A program made the position numbers and the translations under genes. Shown piece by piece: positions 24,494-35,800 of a stretch of 64,000 bases of DNA (the first letter of the stretch is position 1; each line of letters opens with the position of its first letter). The notes under the pieces are model-generated. The model saw nothing but the letters and a program-made list of their open reading frames with translations. It made no database searches and was not told where the DNA came from. The stretch is from Haplosporangium gracile (taxonomy: Eukaryota; Mortierellomycota; Mortierellomycetes; Mortierellales; Mortierellaceae). The stretch lies in NCBI GenBank assembly GCA_015499985.1, contig JAAAUF010000037.1, forward strand, positions 5,156 to 69,155, given 5' to 3'.

Positions 24494-25753
24494 GAGGACA
24501 AGGGTGTTGAAGGAAAGGGAGGAGGTTGAGTGGGTTGCTGAGGCTTTGAGCCTATTTTTTTTCAAGTTTATAGGGAGCTTACAAGGATTGAGTTGAAAGA
24601 GGATAGAGCAAAAAAAAAAAAAAAAAAGGACTGTGCGCGGTGTGGGATGTTTGGCGTCTGGGATAGAGGAATCGAAGGAGGAAAAAAGAGTTGTAAGAGA
24701 GCAATAGCACGCGATATATTTTTTTGTCTTTTTGGATGTGATTCAAGGATAGCGTGGAGAGACAGAATAAAATGAAAAAAAAAATGATTGAAGGGATGGA
24801 GCGAACGAGAGTAGATTGAAGTAAGATAGAAGAAAGTAAGAAAAGCAAATATATAGGGAAATTAAGCAACACCTTGCAAGCACATAATAAAAAGAAAAAG
24901 ATGGTGAGGATGGCCAAGAATGCCAAAGAGGAAAAGGGAAGTGTTGAATAGTTATTAAGCAGGCTGAAAGATAGAAATAAAAATAAAAGATGAAGTAGTG
25001 GGAATGGAGAAAAGAATTAGAGCCAAGAGGGGAAGAAGAAGAGAAGTAAGTTGAGAACGAAAGAAAAGAAGAATGGGAAAGAGGAGCGCACTCCGCCTTT
25101 TTAAGAAAGGGGTGAGCATTTCGCATATCTCTCCTATGAAATGGTGTCGAGCATCATCATGGCGGTCTCTTCGAGTGGTTGTATTCTCCTCTCTCCTTTT
25201 GGAATTGGAGAAAGGGGGTTGGGAAACAACACACCTCAACAGAAAGACAGTCGATGGACCATTTTGCTTGCCGTCATCTTACCGTCCACCCTTCATCGCA
25301 AAGAATGGTGGTCGGTCGCATAGCCCTACCTCTCTCCCTATCTCATCTCCCTCCTTGATGTGATGTGCGGTGGGTGAATGAAGGGCGAGTCGTCAAGGGC
25401 CACACCCCACGTCATACAAAAATCAGATTTTCGATCCCTTTGCTCACAATTCCTATTATTCCTGAACGATCCAAGAAAACATAAGAGAACATAGTGTGAG
25501 GTGGTTTGTATGAAAAATGCATTGTTGCTATGTATTTTACTTAGGTACCAGGGTCGTGTTTTCTATCGAGTTGTTATATATCTAATCGACGAGAAAAGGT
25601 ACTTGCTCTTCCTTCTTTTAGAGAGGAAAACAAAAAGGCGTGAGCAATAGTGCTAAGGTTGTGAAATGTGCTAAAGAGAAATGAAAAAAGAGTAGTGCGG
25701 CCAAGAGGAGGCCATATGCTGGTATCATAGGATTGAGAAAGAAACAAAAGTGC
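24494..25753. other. PUF promoter/leader and GTP cyclohydrolase 3' region
   Basis: Sense (minus) strand is C/T-rich from about 25080 to 24780, as in other leaders here. A 17-18 nt A tract near 24610-24627. No further gene seen. Confidence 0.5.
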
Positions 25754-27585
25754 TTAGATGCCGCTGCGTCTGATGAGCGAGAGGAACTCTTCTCTCGTCT
25801 TAGCATTGTCGCGGAAGCATCCGAACATGGAGCTGGTAATAGTCTGACTGCCGGGCTTCTGGACTCCACGCATCACCATGCAGAAATGGCTATTTTGTTG
25901 TTAATGAGAAAGACCGATGTTAATACCCTTCTTCTTAGTCTAACCTTAAGAATAAAAAAAACACGCAGTGATATGTCACAAGAGACTAAAAAGTACCTAG
26001 CCTCCATGACGACGGCAACACCCTGGGGGCTCAAGAGTTCTTGAAGGGCGATGGCGACCTGCTTGGTGAGACGCTCCTGGACTTGGAGACGACGGCTGAA
26101 CATCTCTGCGAGGCGAGCAATCTTGCTCAGTCCGACGACCTTTCCGTTCTGAGGAATGTACCCAATATGAATCTATAAGGAAGAAAGAAAGCGGTTAGGT
26201 GATTGTCTAGGAGAATGATTTGATCCGATGTGGCGACCTTTTTTTTCCTTTTCCTTTTCACTGATGAAAAGACTTGTACTGTACCTTTCCGGTGAAGGGA
26301 ACCATGTGGTGCTCGCACAGGGAAAAGACATCAATATTCTTGACAATCACCATCTCGTCGTGATCTATATAGCTCAGAGGGAAACAAAACAAGAAAGAAA
26401 GCATGTAAAGTGAGTCACTGCCGCTTCTCTCTTTCCTTCCCATCACTCTGTTTTGTTGTCCTTTCCTTCATGGTTTCAACACCCGCTCAGTCTTCCTGTG
26501 CTCCCTTGTGTCCTCCACTTTTTCCCATTGTCCTTTGTTGTACTCCATACCTTCTTGGAAGAGAGCCTTGTTCATCAAGTCTAACGACAGCAGGGACAAA
26601 AAAAAAAAAGGAAAACATGAACACAAACAATCCCGGTTAGTTTTACTTCTACTTTTTCCTGGGCTACTTTTCCCTTCGGCCAATTAGAGTCCAAACAATT
26701 ACAACAAAAAAAAAAAGAAGAAAGTTTGGTCATATATATATTGGCGTGGGATTCTTACGGGTAACACTCTCTTCGTAGCCCTTGGAAAAGAACATGAGAG
26801 CCTTGGCGTAGCGCTCGGGGGTCTTCAAGAGTCCCTCACGGTTAGGGTCCTCTCCAATACACTCGAGGATCGTACGAACAGCTCCCGAGATCTTTTGGAT
26901 CCTTGCAGCGCGCGACTCTTCAGTATCCTCACGGCGTTCACGAGCACCGATACCTATTATGAATAAAAAAAGGGAGAGGATGATAAGATGCCGCGTAAGC
27001 AACCACCACAACAAAAACAAAAAGCATCCTTATTGTTGCCGCATGGATCTTTCTTCTACCAAAAGACAGAGAGGATTTGACGTACTGGGGAAGCTGAGGC
27101 CGTCAAAGTCAATGGGTGAAGGGCCGCGGGTATGGGGGTTGTCAGCCTTCATGTAACTCTGTCCGAGGCTGTGCGAGTGACCTGTCAATGCATGGGCAAC
27201 GACGACCTTGGCGACAGGCTGAGCCAACCTATTAATTGTGGCACATACGCACATACACACAGCAGACAGGCAAACACACAAGTTAGTTTTCTGGAATATG
27301 CTGAGCCATGAGAAACGACAGTACTCCTTTCTTGTCATTTCTTTTTCTTCGTTCTGCATTCCTTCATTTCTTTCCAAAACACGGAATCAACAGTGAGCGG
27401 GGAGTAAGCGGAATAATGTCAGGGGACTCCACGAGGTCAGAATGTAATGACACTGCGCAGATCAGTTGTTTGTCCATGGGTTGATTTCGGTTCATTCAGT
27501 TGCAATGGAGAAGAGATGGCCTTGGGGAGATCACTTACTCGACGTTGTCGGCAGCGGCTCCGTTGGGTTCAGCGGGGAAAGACAT
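25754..27585 (-). CDS. GTP cyclohydrolase I
   Basis: Converts GTP to 7,8-dihydroneopterin triphosphate, first step of folate and biopterin synthesis. Seven exons (27585-27539, 27228-27086, 26953-26759, 26580-26551, 26364-26285, 26172-25997, 25889-25754) give 268 residues. The 30-nt exon supplies the [10 protein letters not shown] segment that links ESVT to DHDEMV, matching the continuous family sequence. Hallmarks: [40 protein letters not shown] (zinc ligands in CEHH), [33 protein letters not shown] with RLTKQVA, and [12 protein letters not shown] with the third zinc Cys. The N-terminal 65 residues ([12 protein letters not shown] and a [10 protein letters not shown] stretch) are less conserved. 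Length fits eukaryotic enzymes. Cytosolic. Confidence 0.95.
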
Positions 27586-27696
27586 GACTTAAACTGTGGG
27601 CGTGTAGGGTGACGGTAAAAGGGAAGGAAGATTAGTGAGGGAAGTGAGGAGTGAGGAGTGAAGAGTGAAGAGAAGGGACAAAGAAGAAAGAATGAG

Positions 27697-27705
27697 NNNN
27701 NNNNN
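27697..27705. other. Assembly gap (N run) beside a G homopolymer
   Basis: Nine undetermined bases followed directly by 13 G (27706-27718). Likely a sequencing break at a homopolymer, not biology. Confidence 0.95.
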
Positions 27706-27770
27706 GGGGGGGGGGGGGAAGTGCGATCGGGCAAGGGTTCTTAAAGGAAACCGACAGCGCAGACAACAAT

Positions 27771-27804
<34 letters not shown>
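27771..27804. repeat. AAC trinucleotide microsatellite
   Basis: About eleven AAC units upstream of the GTP cyclohydrolase start. Confidence 0.9.
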
Positions 27805-27805
<1 letters not shown>

Positions 27806-29004
27806 GTTCGAGGTGATTGGGCGTTTCGGCCGTTGGGGGGATGACCACTCTTTGATGAGAGTACAGTAGGTGGGGCGGAAGAAATATCTGAATGGAGGAG
27901 TATCATTTTGTGTCAAGGTTGCTATTCACACCTTGTTTGGACAATTGAGGCCAATTATTCAACTGCCGCTCTCTCTCACACTCACACATACACCTTCGAC
28001 CCACAGACACAGGGGAAGGAAGAAAGAAGAGGAAATAGAAGGGACACACAGACATAGGAACACGCACACAGTGAGTGGGAGAGAAAGAGACACCACGTTT
28101 GGATCTGATTATGACCAAGCGACATGCATGCCACGGCTACAACTACACAACATTCCCACACACAACAATTAATATCCCACATCCAGCATCCGCATACGCA
28201 TTCGATCGAATTACTCCTCGCACAAAGCTATTCGTGCTGCCAGTCTGGTTGTAGAAAGACACAGTCGTTCGGCTCCCAGTTGCTTCACTGTCCTTCACAC
28301 CGTTTTGAAAGCATAAGTAAAAAGTTGCGATCTACCAATTGATAAGAAAGTGCACTGGCCAAAGTGTCTATTGTTCCCAGTTTGGTCAATGCTGAATAAC
28401 AAACATTGACCATACATGGCATTTTCGCTTGTTACACGATGACAAAGGAAATTAAACGCGCTACGTTGTTGTTCATGAGCGAGTGGGCAACAAGGAATTT
28501 CGTCCTACACGCGTCGTCGTATTCTTCAGCCCTCCTTCTAGGATAATATCAAAACATAAGCCGTGATGCTATGATATCTGTCACACGTAAATAACAAGAA
28601 GCTATGATGCGATGGAGGGAAGGTCGGGTCAAGAAGTCGTAGAGTGTGTGTGCCGCTGAGCCATCACTCGGATCGGGTTGCAACAACCACGACGCGGCTC
28701 CATCCTTATGAAAAAAGACTTACGCCACCGTTTTTTTTTCGTTTTCTGTCTTTGTCAACTTTGATCCGACTCGTTCTCCCTTTCCTTGGCATCAAAGAAG
28801 AACCGGGTTCTTCCTTTCCATGCAAGTGTTGCACGTTATTGTCTTGGTGGCTGTGTGTAACTGAATATGATCAATGTGATCAATATGACCAATGGGTTTC
28901 TTGTCCTTCACGTCTTGACAAATCATCGTCATTGATCACCCTGCCTCTTTACCCCTGAATTGATTGATGCGACCTACATCGTCTCAGACACAAGGACACA
29001 GAAG

Positions 29005-29058
29005 GCACACATACAGGCACACATACAGACACACAAACAGACACACAGATACACAGAC
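29005..29058. repeat. ACACA-rich low-complexity tract
   Basis: Imperfect CACA/CAGA units in intergenic DNA. Confidence 0.75.
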
Positions 29059-29782
29059 AAAAGCACTCTTTGTCTCCCCCCTCCCCCCTCTCCCTCTCTC
29101 TCCCTCTCTTTTGGACCTTCGGTGCAGTCACTTCACTTCGTATTAGCCCAGTTGTGTCCATTCCCCCTTGTCCATCCCCCTTCTCTCTTGTCGTCCAATC
29201 TCTATCTCTCCAGAAACCACTGATCTGACCCTGTCCCCTGTGTCCATCATCCATGCTCTCACTCTGCTTGCCTCGGAGCAAAAAATAAACAATTTCTTGC
29301 CGCTCTCAGAAATGAGCTCTCTCTCTGTTTTTTATTATCTGTTCAAAAATCTCTTTTAACCCTGCCACCCTTCCTTCTCTTCTTCTCCCTTTGATCACAA
29401 CAACAACAATGGGCTAGTTGTTGTTATTGTTGTCATTGATGTTGTTGAGCAGACGCCAAGAGGCTAGCCGCTGTCTATGTCTGTGTCTGTGTCATTCATC
29501 GTGTTTTGCTCCTCTCCCCCTACTTTTCCTTACTCTTTAGTTGATTAGTGGCACATGCTCCCTCTGGCTGGCTGGCTGGGCGCTAACTGGCCCTGAAGTA
29601 GAGTTGTGTAAAGTTGTGTAAAAAAACATATCGACAAACATGCTCTCGGGTATTGCTGCTCTCTGGTCGCTGGTTATTATTATCATGGTCGTTTTGTCTG
29701 TTGTTGTCTGTTGCCTGTGGTTGCTTGAGCTGCAAGTTCCCAGTCCAGCATCTCCTTGGCTGACTGAACGGGAGGACGGGCT

Positions 29783-29809
29783 TGTCTGTCTGTCTGTCTG
29801 TCTGTCTGT
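29783..29809. repeat. TGTC tetranucleotide microsatellite
   Basis: Between six and seven TGTC units in intergenic DNA upstream of the gene at 30371. Confidence 0.85.
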
Positions 29810-30370
29810 TGTACTCGTGGCTGTCTTCATTCTTGACCTATGTCTGTTCATTCATTCCTTAACCCCCCATCAACAAGGTCACTTGTTCCTCTTCTTCTTC
29901 TTTTCTTCTCTTCCTCCTTTCCCTCATTACTGCTCCACCCGTCCTCACACTCCACACTCACTAGGTCATCCCTCTCTTTTACATTTCTCACTCTTCTTTC
30001 TCATCCCTCTTCTCTCTCTTCTCGCATTCATTCCCTTCACTCTCGCTCTCATTCACATTCTTCTCTTCACCCCTTCACGTTTCGTCGTTATCGTCCTTTC
30101 TCCCCTCAATTAAAACAACAGAGAGTATCCACGTCTACCCTTTTTTGTTCTCTTTCAACCTTTCCCCTTTTTTCCATTCTCTATTACCTTTTATTATTGT
30201 GCTCCGTCCCTCGTTTTCTGTGCTTCCCGCCACAAACCTCTCTCCTGCGCATATCCATCCTCGTTTTTCGTCTATCTTTAACCTTCGCCTTTTGTACTCC
30301 AACAACCCCAGGCACACTTCTTCACTTTTCTCTGCACTTTTCTCAACTCTTCACAGCGCCAACATACACC

Positions 30371-32823
30371 ATGTCTTCAAAACGATCATTCCAGCAAATC
30401 CAGCAACACCAACATCAACAAGAAGAACCATGGCTGCGATTCCCTTCCTCGCTCACTACTACAAAGGACTTTAGTCGCTCGGGAAACGCCTCGTCCACTC
30501 ACTCTACCAGCAGTATTCGGCAAAAGCACTTCTCCATGGGGTCGTTTGGTGATTTTCAGCTTCGGTCTATCACTCCTTCATCAATACCACCACTACAGCA
30601 ACAACAGCAACAGCAGCAACAACAACCATCGCAGCAACCTTCGTCTACAACGTTTATTCCCGAGATCAAGCACAGACGTTCACTTGCACGACTCAGTGCG
30701 CCTTCGGACTCACTCCAATACGGCGTAGGGTCCGACTCGTACGGATACTCGTCCTACAGATCGAGTAGATCCAGGAGAAGAGATCCCCCACCCAAGCCGC
30801 TCTCGGAGGAACTGTCAATGGCCCTACAGAACAGCGAAGACAACTTTTCTACGCCGGACACGCCCCCTGGACTCCTTTCAAGCCCAGCGGATATTTCGAC
30901 TCCTTCCTCCGCGGCGTCTTCTTCTTCTACTTCCACAACTCACTTTCCTCTGTTTAAGCCATCAGTACCCAGCAGTCAGAGCACAGGAAAGTTGCGGCCG
31001 TCTCCACTGTCGCTTTACAACAACCCTCATCAGAATGGAAGCAACAGCCCTTCTTCATTCTCGCTAAAGACAGGCAGCCCCACGTCGGCCGTCTCGCGGG
31101 ATTCGACCACAGCGACGGATATCGCCACATCGCCACGCGCTGCCACTGCCGCTACTGCTGCAGCTACCACCTTGGGATTCGCCTCGCCTTTGGCACCCCG
31201 CTCAACCTTGCCTCTGCATTCCGGACCATTGGTCTCAATGTCCTCTGCCACATCGACCTCTGGATCTTCTTATGGCTCCAATAATTCTTCGCCCACTACG
31301 ATGACTGCTCCATGCTCGTCACTCTGTCAAGCCAAGAGTGGGTTGGTTAATAGCCAACAACAGCAACATCAACTCAATTGTCTTCACAAACAAAGCACTG
31401 CCTCTCAGCAGATACACCACCCAGCCTGCCAACACCACACCAACTTCCCCGAAGACGACCTGATGGCTCATGGACCAAAACCAGGACGGGTTACCAAGAA
31501 TGTGCGTCGGTTCGGATTCCCCCAGTTCCGCCCTCAGCTAGACGAGTCTGATCCAGGAACCTTTGAACCCTTGCGTCGAGACAAGTCTAATACAACCATG
31601 AAAACGACATCGACTTCGACGACAGGATATGGAATGCGACGAGGGCATCACCACGAGGATGATGACGACGACTTGGGCGTGTATGCACTGGAACCACCCA
31701 AGAAGCGCCAACGGTCGACTGCGACGATGCTTCTGGACGCTGCGTTCGAGACGGTGATCTTTACGGGAGCAGTGGCATTGTCGGCTTACCAGTTGATAAC
31801 GGGAAAGGGCAAGGTTCCAGAACATTCCAAGCAGCCCTCGATCACATCGGGTGACGACGATGGTCTCCAGACGGAGAATATCAAAACGCTTGAGGATGAT
31901 CCGATGGAGGAGAAGTTGTCTTTGGTAAGTTTTTGTTTTATGTCATACAGTATCCATCGTTCATCTCCCAACAGCTACTGGAGATATTTTGTTCATCCCA
32001 ACAGCAAGCGTGCATGCAGACATGGACACTAGAAAGAGAGAAGGAGGAAGAAAGGATTAACAGGATCAATCTTTGTCAACAACAGCAACGGCAACAACAT
32101 GTTGGTGAGAGTCACATCAACATTTCACCTGTTGCACTGCGGGCTTGTGGGCACACCTGCCTGTCGCAGGATCTTGCACGCCACACACAACATCTATTTT
32201 TTTTTCTGCTGCAGGGCATTCAAACCAAAGTTGAACACAACAAAAACACCCCCAACAACTTGTTGTTTGTTTGTGTTGCTGTATTTTGGTGGGAAGTGCA
32301 CAGGGACAGGGTCAGGAGCAATGACGGTACTGGGAAGAGAGTCATTCTCCTTACTTAGAGTGCCTGACTGACATCGCATTTCATTCTATCCTCTCCTACC
32401 CTCCCCTATTTTTCCATTGACTTATCTCATTAGGACCTGGACTCAGAAACATTCACCACCACCAACAACAACGCACCTCTCAGAATTCGTCCTTATTCAA
32501 CCTCAGGAACACTCCTCACCCGCACACCCTCTACATCCACATCCTCACGCCCATCCTCCTTCCACCACAAGAGCCAACAACAAAAACGCGCCAGCTTCCG
32601 CCAATCCCGTCAATCCTTCTCCACCTCTTCCTCACCAGCTTACAACCATATCCCTCACCAACACACGGGACATTTCAGGAGCCCCTCGATGCCTGTGAGA
32701 CCTAATACGGGAACGGAAGATACGGATGAGGCGTTCTTGAGAATGGAGGCTCAATTGAATAGTTTGATTGCGGAAGGCAAGCGGGCGTTGAGCAGTCGGA
32801 TTGAGGTCTGGGATGAGGAGTAA
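30371..32823 (+). CDS. Low-complexity protein with one predicted membrane segment, unknown function
   Basis: I do not recognise a family. Two exons, 30371-31924 and 32434-32823, join in phase 0 to 647 residues; the intron is 509 nt. The first half is S/T/P/Q-rich with a polyglutamine run (DNA 30594-30636 of CAG/CAA) and a basic-aromatic patch (YRSSRSRRRDPPPKP). A more ordinary segment follows: GRVTKNVRRFGFPQFRP, then KKRQRSTATMLLDAAFETV and IFTGAVALSAYQLITGKGK, which reads as one hydrophobic membrane-length helix after a basic patch. The second exon is S/T/H/R-rich and ends in a helical block, FLRMEAQLNSLIAEGKRAL. Arg/Ser-rich flanks and phosphorylation-type SP/TP sites suggest a regulated membrane-anchored protein, but this is inference. 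C/T-rich leader precedes the ATG. Confidence 0.7.
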
Positions 32824-35800
32824 AACTGCAAGACGGCAGAAAGACAAGTAGCCTTTTGCTTTTTAATTTTTTTTTCTTTTTTTTTTTCTCTCCCGTTGTT
32901 CAAATATCAGCTTTTTGGGGGTCGGTACGGTGGTACGAAGCACTAAAGAAATAGATCTTACTAAAATGAAATAAAAAGATGTGCAATGTGAGAGCGGATT
33001 TTCCTGTCCCGCTGTATCTGTGTGCCCTTTTGGATCAGAAGGAGAAAAGAGATGAACGGGCCGTGCATGTTTCCTTCCACGTCTGACCGTTTTGAAGCAT
33101 GGGCGTGAGTGAGAACAATGCAGGAGAGGATGAAAATGAAAGGGTCCTTAGGGCGCGAAACGATGCCATCACCGAACACGTCCCAAGCATATCATGGAAT
33201 CGTCTTCATTTTTTTTTATGATAAAACTCGGAGGCAGCTGACATATTCCTTTCTTTTTCCTTGCTTTATCTCCATTCGACCACCTCCCCCAGCTACATAG
33301 CCATCGTTCCCCCCTCGCCCTCCACATAGTTGCACTGCAGGGGATGAATAAAAGAAATCGGGCAACAGTGGCTCTCAACATGTTCAAAAGGAACAAAATG
33401 GACTTGACGATCGTGGTACTCTATCCTAGGAGAAAACACAAAAAAAAAAATTGAAAAAGGAAGGAACCAAGAATTAGATCATCGTATCCCCTTGTTCGTG
33501 AATTAATTTTTTTTTAAAGATAAAATGAAAATTGTCTATCTGTCAAAAAATGACAAACCAGGGTACGATATGAAAATAACAGAAAATAATAAGGATGAGC
33601 GAAACAAAGAATTGTAATTGGAAGGGAGACATAATCCGAAGTGGAGGAAGTTTCTTACTTTTGGTCAAAGGTAGGAGCCGCCGATGTGCAGCAAATATCG
33701 TACCCTGGATGATTTGGAAAGAAAAGGCGTTTATCATCTTCAACATTTTATTTGTTTTTTTGTACCACGAATTTACGATCGCATGGTCCCTCTCGTCCCG
33801 TTTTAAATTGCATGGAAAATACAGAAGGGCATCCACAGCAGAAAAAGTAGCATCGCCTTTTGATAAAAACAGAGCAATAAAAGGGGTCTCTCCAGAAGCA
33901 GAAAAAAAAAAGAAGGGGTGGTATAATTAAGAGTGAGGATGCTACATTAGCAATACCACTCGTTAAGAAAGTACCATCCCATTCAAGATGAGGATAAACC
34001 GTTGTCGAATTTTTTTATTTTTTCATTCTTGTTTGCAAAAGCCTAAGACTATTTCTGTAAAAAGTAAATCGCTAAAGGCATGCAAACAACTCTAATGGCC
34101 ACCTCATCATGGGCTCGCAAACCTAGTGGACTACAAGTACAGAACTTTGCGAATCGAGTGACAAGAAGACAAAGTAAAAGAAAAACAGCATGCTACTGAT
34201 AATCAGTTCAAAGGTTCAGCATGACCACTTTTTTATTACAGAGGATGAACATGCGTTCGCCTATCTTATTCGGTGGATGAATAAACGAGGCTGTGTCCTT
34301 CTGAGGAAGGTCACATATCGTCGGCTTGAAAAGGTGCTATGAGAGGGAAACATGCAACAGAAGTAATTCTACAATTTGCATCCTCCCCAACTGAGCGAGA
34401 AAATGAAAGAGTTGTGCAGTCATTCGAGCGAATTTTCAAATTGATCGCAATCTTGTATGAAAAAGAAAAGGATGAAACCCTTATTGAAAATTATACTAAA
34501 GGGGAAAAAAATAAGGCGATGACTTTCCAGATCTGGCATCGCCCTTCGTATATCGTCATGTCAAATACTTTTTTCTGTTACATTCTATAGGAAGCTATAT
34601 GAGAGTACACAGACATTCATGCATACCCTACAATACCACTAAGCGTCGCCGCCATGAAAAACTAGAGCCAATGAAAAGGGTTAGATCACGCCTGGCAATC
34701 AGCGAAAAAGTTCTCAGAGTTCACCGGACCCGCTTTTTTTTTTTTTTTTTTAGCAATAACGATCAAACTAAGACCTTCCATTTTCTGTCGATAAGTAAAA
34801 AGAAGCATTTAAAGCTCTACCTAATCGTTTGAAGATAGTTGGGAAAGGAAAACGTGGAAATTGTCGCACTTACATCGTTGGATGTAAACAAAAATGAAGA
34901 AACGAAAAGAATGTAGAGGACAGAGGAAAAGTTCTCGACTAAACATTGTCAATTTTATTTTTCGATTTTCCCTTTAGTCAAAAGCTCCAGCCATGCAACA
35001 TGTGCATCTTACCCGACTGGAGCGAGAAAGAATGAGCTGTAAAGGCGCTACCACACGAAATCAGTCAGTTACTGAAAGTGTAAAATGTAAGGAAACAAAA
35101 ATACATATGGATCGACGATTTGATCGTTCACAACACGGAACAAGATGAAAGATGGTAGAAGGCGCAGCATATAGGCGTATCGTATCAAAAGTCGCAAAAA
35201 GGGATAACCGTTGTAAAAAAAATTTAACTGGTCAATTTTCAACAAAGCTCATCCTCGATCTGCACGCGAAAAAACAAAAAGGAACGCCATGCTAATGTCT
35301 TCCGATTGGTGTTGGCCACAAAGGTTACAAAGACCGGAACGAATAGATATGCACGAGGAATCTAGGGCGTTGTCGGTTCCAAGAGGCAGCTTTGAACCAA
35401 GTGAGGCCTTTAGAATGCCTAACTTTAATCATTATTGACAAACACGAACAATTTAGTAAGATTGCTATTTTTTGCATAAAAATAAATCAAAATGCGTTCG
35501 CCAGAGCAGCAAATTCGCCAAATAGCAATAGCAACGAAAAGTTCATATGGGATTTAAGTCAATATCCTCCACGAGGACAATAATATGCAATTCAAAGGCT
35601 AGCATGTGAAGAGTTGACCAGCTGAAACGGCTACAAAAAAAACGAAGCGCCGAAAAAATAAGAAATATTGTTCAAGCGTATCCTCCACATAGAGACAGCT
35701 CAGAAGTAGAGTTGATGAGGCGAGAAGTTGTGGCATCCCTAGCATCTAGACGCAAAAGAAAGGCTTGGCATTTTTCATTTCAATGATATGGTCATACTGC

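Larger units (their letters stand above)
27586..30370. promoter_or_regulatory. 2.8 kb spacer between divergent genes, low complexity
   Basis: Holds the promoters of GTP cyclohydrolase I and of the gene at 30371. Near 27586-27905 the sense strand of the former is rich in CT and contains an N gap, a G run and an AAC repeat. Farther on are CA-rich and CTGT repeats, and from about 29870 to 30370 a C/T-rich leader in the sense of the downstream gene. No coding frame stands out. Confidence 0.5.

Noticed and set aside
24552..24582. Possible 31-nt intron (GTAAGC to TAG) before the PUF start codon
   Set aside because: Too short to be spliced in most fungi; the first in-frame ATG downstream already explains the gene.
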